Origin: Cymodocea nodosa
Taxonomy: Eukaryota > Streptophyta > Magnoliopsida > Alismatales > Cymodoceaceae
Direction: 5' to 3'
Assembly: GCA_036874045.1 (NCBI GenBank)
Contig: CM072343.1
Span: forward strand, 8,204,001-8,268,000
DNA: 64,000 nucleotides
In this document: positions 23,126 to 35,582 of the stretch, in pieces
Layout of the letters: every line of letters starts with the position of its first letter
How positions within the stretch are numbered: position 1 is the first letter of the stretch
The notes under the pieces: generated by a model
Database searches by the model: none
Told to the model about the DNA's origin: nothing
What the model saw: the letters and a program-made list of their open reading frames with translations, nothing else
Translations under genes and position numbers: made by a program

Positions 23126-26100
23126 ATGGCTACTGGAAATGGTAATTTTTCTTTATATGAAGGCCAAAATCTTAATCGTCCTCCTTTATTTGATGGAATA
23201 CATTTTGAATATTGGAAATATAGGATGACTGTTTTTCTTCAAAGTATAGACCATAAGTTGTGGTTCATGATTTCTAAACCATATACTCCATTAACTACCC
23301 CTTATAATACTTGGACAATTACTGAAAGAGAAAATGAAACTCTTAATGCTAAGGGCTTAAATATTTTATTCTGTGCATTGAGTTATGAACAGTTTAGTAA
23401 AGTGTCGGCATATAAATCTGCTTATGAGGTGTGGCATGCATTAGAAGTTTCACATGAAGGTACTTCTCAAGTTAAAGAGACAAAAATAAACATGTTGATT
23501 CATAAGTATGAACTCTTTAAGATGCATGAAGACGAAAATATTTCTGAGATATTTTCCAGATTTCTTGATATCATAAACTCTTTAAAATGTTTAGGAAAGA
23601 ATTTTGAACAGAAGGATTTGGTGAGCAAAATTCTCAGATCCCTAAGTTCTAAATGGTCTTAGAAAGTAACATCAATTGAGGAATCACGAGATTTAAATGT
23701 TTATTCTATGAATGAACTTATAGGAAATTTAACAGCTTATGAAGTTCAATTAAATGAATCACTGAGTCACAACAAACTAAAAATGAAGAAAGAAATAGCC
23801 TTCGAAATTAATTCAGATTCTAATATATCTACTGATTTAGACGAGGATTTGATTTTACTGACTAGGAAATTCAAGAAAGCATGGAAAACTAGGAAACAGC
23901 AAAGGAACAAAAATGATAAACCCTCAACGTCAAAATCATTGAATGACAAGAATTCTTCATCCAAAAAGTATGTATGTAACAACTGTAAGAAACCTGGACA
24001 TCTTTCTCCAGATTGTCTTATGAGGAAAAATGAAAAGCAAAGTAGGACAAATCAGAAGAAGACGGCTCAGAAAATTCAGAAAATGTTTTACAAGAAAAAG
24101 GCTTTGAAAGTCACTTGGGATGACACGTCTAAAGAGTCTGAATCTAAAGAATCAGCATCAAAATCTTCACATTCAGAAGGAGAAGAGTTAGAAGACGTTG
24201 CTCATGTGTGCTTCATGGCAGATGAGTCTGAGGAGGAAACAACATCAAAATGGATCTTGGACAGTGGAGCATCAAGTCACATGACCGGACAAAAAAGTTT
24301 ATTACAAAATTTTACAAATACCATGAAAGGAAGTGTAACATTTGGAAACAAAAGCAAAGATAAAATCATAGGTATGGGCAATGTTCAAATAACTCCTACT
24401 TGTGTTATTTCGAATGTACTATATGTAGAAAACCTAGGATTTAATTTGCTGAGTGTCATAAAACTAACTGAAAATGGATATTTTGTAGTGTTCGAAGATA
24501 ATGTATGCAAAATAATTGATAAAAATACAGATGAAATTAAGTTTATTGCTAAAAGAAAAGATTCTATATGTATTTTATCTTTACCTTCTGGTGTAGTTGA
24601 TTTAAATTCATGTTTGCTAGCTGAAACTAGTGATGCATATCTATGGCATAGAAGGATTGGGCGTATAAATATGAGACTGTTACATAAACTATCTAGAAAA
24701 CATTTAGTGAGAGGTTTACCAAAGATTAAATACTCAAAGAACTTTATGTGTGATGCATGTGAGTTAGGTAAACTTCACAAAAACTCTTTTAAATCCAAAA
24801 CTGATATTTCAAGCAAGAGAGTCTTAGAACTTATACATATGGATCTATTTGGACCAACAAGAATCATGAGTCTTGGTGGTAAACGGTATGTATTTGTTTT
24901 AGTAGATGACTTCTCTAGATACACTTGGGTATATTTTCTAGCATCTAAGACAGAAGTTTTTGAAAAATTTAAAATGTTTTGCAATTTTGTTCAAAATGAG
25001 CAAAGTGTCTCTATTCAAAAACATAGGAGTGATCATGGAACTGAATTTGATAATGATCAAATGGATAACTATTGTAATGGGCATGGCATTGATCACAGAT
25101 TTTCTTTTCCAAGAGCACCGTGTCAAAATGGTGTTATTGAGAGAAAGAATAGATCACTTCAAGAAATGGCCAGAACTATGTTGAATGAATATAAGTTACC
25201 TCAAAATCTTTGGGCTGAAGCAGTAAATACAGCTTGTTATGTTATTAACAGAAGTCATTTAAGACCTCATGTTAATAAAACTCCTTTTGAAATTATGTTT
25301 AATAGGGTTCCAAAAATTTCCTATATGAAACCATTTAGGTGCAAGTGTTTTATTCTTAATACTAAGGATAAAAGGGATAAATTTCAAGCCAAATCGGATG
25401 AAGGAATTTTTGTAGGTTACTCTACTAGAAGTAAAGCCTATAGAGTATATAACAAGACTTCTAGGACTATTGAAGAAACCCTCCATGTAAGCTTCAATAA
25501 AAATTCTCTTAGAGAATCTCAATCTAAAGCTGATAATGATGACTTGATCAATTTTCCAAATGAGTTAGAGATCAATAGAGAGATTGATGATTTATCTGAG
25601 AAAATCAAAAATATGAACTTAAATGATCAAACTAATGATGAAAGTGATGGACTTTCAGATGTTGATGAGAATATTGAGGAAAATCAGAGAAATTGGCGTT
25701 ATTCTTCATCACATCCCATTACTCAAGTCATTGGTAATATTAATGAGGGAGTTAAAACTAGAGCTTCAGTAAATTTAAATAGTATGTGTATGTTTGTTTC
25801 TATGGTGGAACCAAGGAATATACAAGAAGCATTATCTGATGAAAATTGGATAATGGCAATGCAAGAAGAACTAAATCAATTCATTAGAAATGATGTATGG
25901 GAATTAGTCTCTCCACCAGAAAATCAGTCCATAATAGGTACAAAGTGGATCTTTAGAAACAAAACTAACGAAACTGGTCAAATTATAAGGAATAAAGTTA
26001 GATTAGTTGCACAAGGGTATACACAGGAAGAAAGATTAGATTATGATGAAACATTTGCTCCTGTGGCTAGGTTAGAAAGTATTAGAATATTATTGGCCTA

Positions 26101-27340
26101 TGCTTGTTATATGGATTTTAAATTATATCAAATGGATGTAAAGAGTGCATTTCTAAATGGTTTAATTAATGAAGAAGTCTATGTAAAACAACCACCTGGA
26201 TTTCAAGATATTAAAAATCCTGACTTTGTGTATAAATTGAAGAAAGCCTTATATGGTTTGAAGCAAGCACCTAGATCATGGTATGAAAGATTGTCTACTT
26301 TTTTAATAGAAAAATGCTATATCATGGGAAAAGTGGATCATACTCTATTTATTAAGAAAGATGGTAAAGATCAGATTGTTGTTCAAATATACATGGATGA
26401 TATAATCTTTAGAGCAACCTTTGATAAGTTGATAGAAATATTCTCTGAAGAGATGACTAATCAGTTTGAAATGAGTATGATAGGAGAACTTTCATATTTT
26501 CTAGGACTTCAAATTAAGCAAATGGATAAAGGTATATTTTTAAATCAGGAAAAATATGCAGATGAAATGCTTAAGAAATTTAATTTTAATCATACAAGGA
26601 TTCGAGGAACTCCTATGAGTACTACTTTAAAGTTAGATATTGATGACATAGGAAAATCTATAGATCAAAGAAAATACAGAAGTATGATTGGTTCTTTACT
26701 TTATTTGACTGCTAGTAGACCTGATATTATGTTTGCGGTGTGTGTTTGTGCTAGATTTCAATCTAATCCTAAAGAATCACACTTAATAGCAGTTAAAAGA
26801 ATATTTAGATATATACAAGGAACTAAAAATTTCGGACTGTATTATTCTAATGATAGTTCAATAGATCTTATAGGATATACTGATGCTGATTATGTAGGAT
26901 CTAAATCTGATAGAAAGAGTACCAGTGGCACATGTCAATTATTGGGAAATAATTTGGTGTCATGGTTTAGTAAAAATCAAAATTGTGTAGCACTTTCTAC
27001 TACAGAAGTTGAATATGTTGCTGCTGCACTGTGTTGCACTCAGATTCTGTGGATAAGGCAAACTTTAGAAGATTTTGGATTATCTTATGATACAACTGAG
27101 ATTTATTGTGATAGTAGTTCTGCAATAAATCTTTCCAAAAATCATGTATTACATTCAAGAGCAAAGCATATAGAGGTTAGACATCATTTTCTAAGAGATA
27201 ACGTAATTAAAGGAAAAATTAAATTAGAATTTGTGTCTAGTAAAAATCAATTAGCTGATATATTTACAAAACCTCTAGACGAAAATACATTCTGCAACAT
27301 TAGATTAAATTTAAGTATTTGTAGGCTATGTGATGTGTAA
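23126..27340 (+). pseudogene. gag-pol: Sirevirus gag-pol polyprotein of S1 (one in-frame stop)
   Basis: One frame of about 1400 codons encodes the proteins for reverse transcription and integration. A single TAG at 23660-23662 sits where a Trp codon is expected. Order: UBN2-type gag (residues 1-180), zinc knuckle CNNCKKPGHLSPDC (near 23975), protease WILDSGASSHMTG (near 24250), integrase zinc-binding region (from LWHRRIG, 24643) and core with Asp in HMDLFGP, Asp in RSDHGTEF and Glu in GVIERKNRS, RT with GTKWIF and YMDDIIF (near 26392), and RNase H with DADYVGSKSDRKSTSG and ending near LADIFTKPLD. The integrase-before-RT order is the Copia order. The gag tail lacks the coiled-coil part seen in S2: DESEEE joins almost directly to the protease. 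The element is close to intact, but this copy needs read-through or helper proteins. Confidence 0.95.
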
Positions 27341-28923
27341 AATGCTTAAACTCCACATAAAAAGATAAATATTATTGATGATGTTGTTCACCTCATAGAT
27401 ATTATATACTTATTATAAATATCTAAAGTAATATCTAAACTGCTGCTTAAGATACTATGTATTTATTGTAAAATCATAGTAGTATCTTATTGATTTTAAG
27501 TAGTTTATCAATTTTAATGGTTTTTACGATTTTAAGTGGAAGTGTAAATGAAAAACATTAAATACTTCTGACATTCTGAAATTTTGATTAAATGTTTTCT
27601 TTGAATTAAGGAAAATGCATATGATCATGCATAAATTTGACTTAATTCATTAAACTTGTAGAATAAGTTATATGTAACTCATCTTAAACTATTAATCAAA
27701 AGTATAAGCTTATTGAAACTGATTCATATTCTCAATACAATCATAGAAGTAAAAATTGTATGAGATTTGTGTTTTATTGCATCTGTATTAATGGAATACA
27801 TATATACTGTGCTTAAAATGAAAAGTGCTTACAAAGTGAAAATCTTTGAGAGTTTATTGATCAGTTTGATCACGAGCCTTTTGTACTTGAGTAGATAGGT
27901 ATGTAAGGATTGTTGTCCTAAAAAAGGATTCTTTAAATCTGGCAACCTAAGGTCCTGATCAGATCTGGGATTGTTGACTGAAAGCTCATTACACGGGTAC
28001 ATTAGAAAGCTCTTGTATGATTCAAGCTTTTCAAACTAACTTTTCAAGAAAATTATCAATATTTACTGTTTTGAAAAGAAAAAGTTGTTTCATTAATTAC
28101 AGATATCTTTGAATCGCATATAGTTTATACCAATATGACTACTGATTTATTGAATCAACATTAGTACTTTTGAAAACGTTTATTTGAGATACATTCTTTT
28201 ATTCTCCTTGAATTAATCGAATTGAGTTCAAAGTTGTGTTTTGATTCATATACAGTAGGAATTGATTCTGGAAATCATTTTTCATGATGTCAGGATAACA
28301 GAAGTCTCTGAAAATAAAATGTAAAAGTATAGTTATACTTAACATCTATTGTCACTACAAATATATTTTGTATTTTGATTGAATATATTTGAAGTATATT
28401 TGTAGGGGGAGCATTAACAATGTCAAAAACAGATTAATATAATTTAAAATACAAATCTTAGTTAATCTGAATTAATGTCCTCTTAAAATCTTGATGAAAT
28501 AATTTAAAAAGACAAACTATTCTAGATTCAAAAGACAAACTGATCAAATAGTTTACAATGTTCTCAAGATAATGTTAAGTTTAGCATGTGTGTTGTTTTC
28601 GAAAGGTTTTAGTTGGAAGCATCCGAAACTTGTTTAAGTGTACTAACTAGACGTTATATTAGATAAGGTAACGTGTAAAACTGCCTCTAGACAACGTTTT
28701 ACTCGTTAGGTTAGTTAACTCAACGAGTTATACTTGAATATTTCGGGTACCTTGATTGAATAAACTTTATTCAATATTTATTTAATTTCTAAACCCGACT
28801 TATCTTCACGTTGAGTTATACTCCTAAAAACCCTATTTAAACACTTATAACACAGGGACTTAGGTTATTTGTAAACTTTGTCAAGAAAATCTTTCCCGCT
28901 TGTTGCTGTTACAACCTGCGACG
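27341..28923 (+). other. Post-pol noncoding region of S1
   Basis: About 1.6 kb has no ORF. It is duplicated in S0 (from 16991), and a long part of it is homologous to the minus strand of element A at about 35640-36800. A hairpin-forming ACTCGTTAGGTTAG/TTAACTCAACGAGT pair lies near 28700-28730. Confidence 0.8.
28700..28900 (+). promoter_or_regulatory. Possible internal promoter for ORFx
   Basis: CCCTATTTAAACAC (near 28832) resembles a TATA box about 85-90 bases before the ORFx ATG. Upstream are a CGTTAGGTTAG...CTCAACGAG inverted repeat and the ACAACGTTTTACTCGTTAGG motif also found in the LTR. S0 has the same layout (CCCTATTTAACAAC near 18181). No transcript evidence is available. Confidence 0.35.
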
Positions 28924-31188
28924 ATGGTCTCCAAGTTCTACAAAGGTCGTGGCAGAGGAAAAGGCAAAAGCAGAAGAGATGCAAAAGGAAAAGAAATAGA
29001 GAATGATGAAGTTCCACGTACTTGGTTCAAGAAAATATTTCGAGTGGACAAAAGGTTAGAAGAACTTTATAGAGATTACTTCTTTTCTCAGGATATATTA
29101 GATGAAGTTAGACAAGAACTTCAACATACTTATGCAAGTATTACATACATGGGTATTCGAAGTAAATATGATAGAGAATACAGAATGAAATGTGCTGAGA
29201 TTGCATTTTTGGAACAGTATGCAAAATATTTGGAAAAAGGTGTAGGTTCATCAAATAGAACTCCTCAAACTCCTATAAATGGTACAAGACTACATGCATT
29301 TAAGGAAGAGCATGAATCAGCTGTCCCTACTCCTTTATATTCAAAACAAGTAGAATCAGATATTACTGTAGACAAAACAAAAGTTGATAGTCTTCGAAAG
29401 ACTATTGCAATAGAAAGTGCCTTAGAAGAATTAAAGCAGAAAACTTTTATGGAGCAATTTGAAAAGAAAACAACAATACTTGAAAAGGAGAAACAGAAAT
29501 GTTATAGAAGAAGGAAAGTCAGAAAAATTATGTCTAAGGAAACAAAGTCTATTGAAAAAGGAAAATCAGATGAAAATTTATTTTCAAAGGACAATGTATG
29601 TCTAGACATTGTACCTTTTTGTGCATCTAATAAACTCATCAGTTCCGAACACACTGAAACTGATGAAGATAATGAGACTTTATTTTCCCTTGCTAGAAAG
29701 CTTGAGAAGAAATCCAAGTCAAATATAAGCTCAAGTTTTTCTATTAGTACAAGTCCTGATGATGCAGAAATTGACAAATCAGAGCATCAGGCACCTGACA
29801 TTGAACAAGTTATTGCAGATATAATTGACAATGTTGAGGCAGTAACTAGTTAAAAGGCTGAATTGTCTGGAGTAGCAGATATTGAAATTGTTAAGACTCC
29901 AGAAGAGCTAAAAGTTAACCAGCCTTCTACGGAATCTATAGAAGCAGAGTTTGAGAATTCACAACATGAATCAATGGAAATATCTGTTGAACAAAATGAA
30001 CAATTACAGACAGATACACTGGCTGTAGAATTTGTAGAAAAATTGTACTCTGAACATTCTATAGAGACTGAACAGATGAATGTTGAGCATATTAACAACG
30101 TTCCTAACACTGTTGAAGCTGAGGAATCAAGCTTACCTAAGCAGCTTCAAGATAATATTTTGGAAGAGGAACAACATGACATTCATTTTGAAGAAGAGGT
30201 TCCTGAAGATGAATTAAACTCTGAATCACGACTTCAGGTATCACCTTCTTTGTGTACAATGTTAAACATTCAAGGTAATACAATTCATTTTAGATCTGAA
30301 GAAGCATTGCAGAAATACAATAATCTGATTATATGTCAGATTCTGCATGCTCGTCCAATAAAATTCAGAAATTTGATGGACATAAGAGATCTATTTGAGT
30401 TTCAAGGCCTCATTAAATTCTTGCCAGTAGGAACGAAATGGAAGCAATACACAGAGCTTATTGCAACTTTTTATAGCAATCTGGTCAAGAATGGAAATTT
30501 TCTGAAAACTCAAATAAATGAATAGGAGTTTATATTGTCTTCTGAATTAATTTTTGAAGTTTTAGGATTAAAGAATGAAGGTGTTGTTGTTACCAACAGA
30601 TTTGACATGATAAGACAACTGGAATGGAACATTCAGTCTTTATCAAAAATTTCAAATGTATATTCTGAAATGAGATTAATGGAAAATCTGAATGCAAAGG
30701 CAAGGTTTATTGCAAATATATTGCATGCAAATTTATTTCAGAGAGTTGGACACAATATGGAAGTCAGAAGAAGTTGTTTATATGCAACTTATAGCTTGCT
30801 GAATAGAATTCAAATCAATTGGTTTGATGTTTTCACTTCTCAACTACAGCATATGAGTTCAAAGTTATTTTATGGTGATGCTGTATGTAGACTCAGCCAA
30901 TTGAATTTATCTGACTAGCCCTCTGAAACTAAAGGCATGAGAGCATTTAGTATCAAAGATTTGCAAAAATTTCAGGCCATGCATAAACCTCAATGACAAC
31001 AACAACAACAACCTGATACAAACCATATACAATAACAACAACAACAAAGTTATTCAGTTCAAGTAGAACAGCAAACGCAGCTACCTCCTGACTTAGATGT
31101 AGTGCTTAATGACATCAGAAATGATATTAGGCATCTAGGAGATAAAATATGTAATGCTATAAGTGATATACTTAGGAGGGGTTGCTAA
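28924..31188 (+). pseudogene. ORFx of S1, ORF in the env-like position
   Basis: The frame runs about 755 codons from ATG 28924 (MVSKFYKGRGRGKGK; an in-frame ATG also exists at 28900) to TAA 31186-31188, with in-frame stops at 29851, 30523, 30916 and two in the Gln-rich tail. Regions: basic N-terminus, Lys/Glu-rich coiled-coil-like part, acidic Glu/Ser-rich middle, conserved block (IRDLFEFQGLIKFLP, TFYSNL, LGLKNEGV, ANILHANLFQRVGHNMEV, NRIQINWFDVF, SKLFYGD), poly-Gln, and a C-terminal helix. No signal peptide or membrane segment is visible, so it does not look like an envelope protein. It is clearly homologous to ORFx of the gypsy element A. Function unknown. Confidence 0.85.
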
Positions 31189-31686
31189 CTGTCTTTGTTT
31201 GTTTCTGAATACAAAATGTAATATTTGTATTACTTGTTTGATTCATTGAACAATACATTTTTCTGTAAATGTCTTCAATTATTATTCTTGTTTACAGAAA
31301 GAGTTGTAATTATATCTCTTATATATGTATATATATTCTTTGTAATTATCTTTTCGATTAATGACAAAAAGGGGGAGAAATATTATAAAAAGATGATTAT
31401 GATCTTAATTGCATATATATATTATAAAAGGAGATGCTATTTAAATGGTTATTGTAATCTGATAGATGATAATTAGAAAACTAATACTTATATAATTATT
31501 GACATTTGAGAGTTTTTAATTCTGAGAGGTAAAATTTACACAAACAATAGAAATAAGCTTAAGTGAACTTAAGTCAACAAACAAGTTTGTTGAATTAAAA
31601 GTTAACCCAACGAAGGTGCTTTGTTGAGTTATACATATTTCATAATTGATTTAATATGGTTTTGTCATCATCAAAAAGGGGGAGAT
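31189..31686 (+). other. S1 3' noncoding region with two polypurine tracts
   Basis: AAAAAGGGGGAGA at 31366-31377 and AAAAAGGGGGAGAT at 31673-31686 (next to the LTR) are near-copies about 300 bases apart. S0 has the same pair. Multiple polypurine tracts are a known Sirevirus feature. The ORF at 31225-31476 is not supported. Confidence 0.85.
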
Positions 31687-33266
31687 TGTTGAGTATTTTT
31701 GTTTTGATGATGTGTGCTGAATGAAAATAATCATATTTGCTCAATTACTATTACTTGTGAAAAGAAATTAAAATCATCAATTAATACAGAAAAACCTACT
31801 GATATAAATACTTGTGTGTATTGGATCTGAAGTTAATAACTAGTCGTTTCGTTGCATTAATTTCTCATTTAACTAAACGTTAAGTTAACGTGTGTTTTTA
31901 TTGAAAAGCATGATATGTTTTAATGTTATATCTTCTGTATCATGAACAGTGCACGTTTAGACAACTCGTTAAGTTAGAGTTTTGTTTGTATAGAGGTCAC
32001 GTGAGAACTCGTTAAGTTAGAGGCTTAAAGGTTAAAATAGGTCACGTGATAACTCGTTGAGTTAGTGAGTAAAAGAAGAGACGAACTCGTTAAGTTAGTG
32101 TTATACACGTGGTGAAATTATAAGTTACGAATGTTGTATTGTATCACGTGAGGTGCACATGTTTAACTCGTTAAGTTAACATAACTAAATGCGTTGAGTT
32201 GCTATATTGAACACTAAGTCAATGCGTTAGGTTAGTGTTATAAACTTAAGTTGTTATTTTTGCATGTGGTAAAATTCTTATTATAAAAACATTTGTGTAT
32301 TACTGATTCGTTGAGTTATTATAACACAACGGAGATGGTTCATTGAGTTATCATAACACCACAGACATAGTTCGTTGAGCTAGCTACAGTACTTGTTACG
32401 TGAAATGGCACATGAGAAACTCGTTAAGTTAGAAACGTTAAGTTATATATATACTTGTGTTACTCGTTTAGTTAACATTAAAGTAACGATTTCTTATTAC
32501 ACTGATGAAAAACTTTTGGACGAGAAAGTTTATTTTGCAGGAAATTTTTCAGAGATCTAGGACTGATGATTAAAGAAAATTCGAAATATAAACATGGGTT
32601 AGAACGTGTGTGTTTCGATGAAGGAAAAAGAAAAGACGTGGAGAAGTGGAAAACTGGTAGTGGTTAAATGTGAAGGATATGCATGAAATGAAGATACAGT
32701 ATAAAAGGCATAGAATTCTCGTTGATCAATTTATCATTGCACATAAAACGAAAAATCTTTTCAAGGATCAAATCATCCCTACACACCAAAAGAAAAATCT
32801 TTTTCAGTGATCAAAAACACCTTCTCAGGGAAAATCTCTCAAGTGGAAGAAAGTTCAGTGAAGCATAAAAAGGTAAGATTTTCGTCACTGAAGATTTGAA
32901 GTATCAAAAGAAAGCAAATTCGGTGAAGCATGAAAAGACAAGATATTCGTCACTGAAGAATTGCTGAAGAAGAAAAAGAAGAAGAAGAAAGCTCTCAAAC
33001 AGGGAGAAATGTTTTAAATTCCGCAAATTAGTTTTCTCTATTTGTAGTTATGAAATTGTTTAGATGATACATGGTATCGAAATATAATTGCATCTACAAT
33101 TTCTGAAGAGAATTGAATTGTATATTGTAATTGAAACCTTGAATAAAAATGATTTTATGAAAACAATGTCTCGACTTGTTTTTGTGTTTTAAAGTTTCAA
33201 TTATATTTCAGAAAATATTAAAAATACAAAATTCACCCCCCTCTTGTGTAGCCATACGATCCTACA
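31687..33266 (+). repeat. S1 3' LTR (1580 bp)
   Basis: It begins TGTTGAG directly after the polypurine tract, ends CCTACA and is followed by the target duplication CTTCT. It has two 32-bp tandem units instead of the three in the 5' LTR. Several CACGTG sites are mutated relative to the 5' copy (for example GCATGTGG). Confidence 0.95.
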
Positions 33267-33271
33267 CTTCT

Positions 33272-33718
33272 GTATCATGAACAATGCATGGTTAGAAAAG
33301 TTGTTAAGTTAGGGTGTTATTTGTATAGAGATCACGTGAGAACTCGTTAAGTTAAAGGCTTAAAGGTTAAAATAGGTCATGTGAGAACTCGTTAAGCTAG
33401 TGAGTAAAAGAAGAGACGAACTCGTTAAGTTAGTGTTGTACACGTGGTGAAATTATAAGTTACGAATGTCATATTATATCACGTGACGTGCACATGTTTA
33501 ACTCGTTAAGTTAACATAACTAAACGTGTTGAGTTGCTATATTGAGCACTAAGGCAATGCATTAGGTTAGCATTATAAACTTAAGTTGTTATTTTTGCAT
33601 GTAGTAAAATTCTTATTATAAAAACATTTGTTTATTACTAGTTCGTTGAGTTATCATAACACCACGAAGATGGTTCATTGAGTTAGCGTAACACCACGGA
33701 CTTTGTTCATTAAGTTAG
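33272..33718 (+). repeat. S0 3' LTR, second piece
   Basis: It continues the S0 LTR exactly where S1 broke it (GTATCATGAACA...) with visible divergence from the S1 LTRs. It ends in GTTAG, the left target duplication of element A. Confidence 0.9.
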
Positions 33719-33992
33719 TGTTCATGTTTTCCCAGCACTACACTAGAAAAACTTGGATTTGTTACTTCTATTTTTTACTTAGTTAATTTATCTTTATGCC
33801 TATTCTTTCTTTTAGAAGTAAACAAACAACCTTTAATACAATTTAGATATTCATTCCAATTTGTACTTTAACTGCAAGTGCACAGTGTCTATTGTATCAG
33901 TGTGCAAGTACAGGTTGATCCCACAGGGAATTGCTAACGAATTTAAGAAATGTTTGATTGTGAACAATTCAAATTTATATTCAATAAGCACT

Positions 33993-34050
33993 CCGTTGAG
34001 TTACAGTTAACTCAACGGACTAAGTTCGTTGAGTTATGGCTAACTCAACA
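33993..34050. repeat. Two CGTTGAGTTA/TAACTCAACG hairpins in the A LTR
   Basis: CCGTTGAGTTA (33993-34003) pairs with TAACTCAACGG (34008-34018), an 11-bp stem with a 4-base loop. GTTGAGTTA (34028-34036) pairs with TAACTCAAC (34041-34049), also with a 4-base loop. The same pair is in the right LTR near 48893-48950. Confidence 0.9.
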
Positions 34051-35092
34051 GACTATCCTTATGGACTTAAGTTAACTCCACGAGCCTGTCTCTTCTTTAT
34101 AATACTACTATTTACAAAGGAATTCGGCCAACCATTGGGCGATTCCACAGATTGTAAATAACATCAATTAAGCTTTTTAATGCTAGTTAACATTGGATTT
34201 ATCATTATGCAATACTAACATTCAGATGATTCAAATAGTAACCATTAAAATCTTTAAGTTGTTTTGTACGAACCAATTTCAATAAACTGTAAAATTAAAA
34301 CTAACATACAACAATCATAAAACTGATACAGATAACATTAATCACAATACAACACTAACAATACAACACTCAAATACAACATACAAACAAAGATAAATTG
34401 TTTTTGGTATTTTTGTTTTGATGTGAACATAGAAATGGGCGAAAGGTGAAATTTAAAGTAATTGCACTTGACAGTAAATACTTCCGACACAACTTGCAAC
34501 GCGATTACACCACTGAAAATTGAACCACTTACAATTCTGTCTCCTCTTTCTATAGAATCGCGAGTCCAGAATTGCAAGATGATCTCCTCTTCAGCATACA
34601 GGCATCAACCCGAAGCCAAGGCTAAAAGCTTTACGATCTCCTGAAATATAAGTCGGCACTTGGTGAAAATGTCTTCCCTTCCCGCGACACGATCACCCCT
34701 CACAGTGGTTGTCAGGCACTGTGTTTGGCTCGGAATCGACCCGACATTTAGCAAGTATCCTCTGAGACCTTCGATGATTGGTGATTATGGTGGTGATAAC
34801 GATGGTTGGTGTGACACTTCGGAGAATCGCCGATACTATCTGCAGAAAGCTCGGTGCTCCTCCTCTGTATACACTAGCCATCCATCGATCACACTCTTTC
34901 TTTTTTTCTTCTTTTCTTTTATATTTCCTTAGTGGTAACTGCTTCTGCTTGAATGATCGGTTGGATTTCCTTCCTTCAGATCAACGGCAATGATTTCTTT
35001 CTCCCTATGCGATTGAATTCCTACGTGATACGTGCGAACGTGGTTTTTCCTTCCAACTGTCTGTTCCTGCAACCGCTACAATGGCATACTAG

Positions 35093-35103
35093 AAAATATA
35101 TAG
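35093..35103 (-). promoter_or_regulatory. TATA-like box of the A LTR
   Basis: On the minus strand it reads CTATATATTTT. Directly downstream is a conserved CACTGTAGCGGTTGCAGG-like stretch shared with the LTR at 58600 (near 59492). The right LTR has the same box near 49990-50000. Confidence 0.5.
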
Positions 35104-35582
35104 TCTGTGGAGTTACAGATAACTCAACGGACTTCCTTCGTTGATTTAACTACAAAACACGTGCAAAAATTACAACTTAAGTTTATAATGCTAACCTAAC
35201 GCGTTGCCTTAATGTATTTTCATGTAACTCAACGCGTGTAGTTATACTATCTTAACGAGTTATAACGTAAGTAAATCTACCAGCTCTCAATACGTGTCAG
35301 CAGCAGTTTAAACATAAAATAACATTTCGGAGAGTTACAGGTATAACTATCTGATGCTCAGATGCATTTTCGGATACTTAAGAATTTCACAGCCTGCAAT
35401 TTACCGATAGTTCATAAATGTACTAAATTAACATTAATTCCCCAAAATTAAGCAGATTCTTCAATTAAAGCATATAACAGTGCAATTATAACATAATGGC
35501 TTAATTCTCATATGATAAGCTAAATATTATGCAATTAACCATCATTTAACCGTTAATAATATGCACTTTTTCATTCTAAACA

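Larger units (their letters stand above)
21316..33266 (+). mobile_element. Complete Sirevirus (Ty1/copia) S1
   Basis: The LTRs at 21316-22925 and 31687-33266 begin TGTTGAG and end CCTACA. A primer site for tRNA-iMet, a gag-pol frame, a downstream ORFx and a polypurine tract are all present in the usual order. CTTCT flanks both sides (21311-21315 and 33267-33271) as a 5-bp target duplication. The sequence on both sides is LTR of the same family, so S1 inserted into S0. Length is about 11.95 kb. An extra ORF after pol and repeated polypurine tracts are known Sirevirus traits. Confidence 0.95.
33719..35582 (-). repeat. Element A left (3') LTR, 1864 bp
   Basis: It holds paired CGTTGAGTTA hairpins near 33993-34050 and more such arms near 35105-35150 and 35220-35265. 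The TATA-like box is at 35093-35103. A GC-richer block at 34480-35090 follows it in the element's direction. The antisense ORF at 34660-34932 is not called as a gene. Confidence 0.95.

Noticed and set aside
23767-25522. Several ORFs antisense or out of frame to S1 gag-pol
   Set aside because: They are shadows of the long gag-pol frame.
28924-31188. ORFx as a true envelope glycoprotein
   Set aside because: No signal peptide, membrane anchor or cysteine-rich ectodomain is visible. The protein is highly charged with coiled-coil-like and poly-Gln parts.
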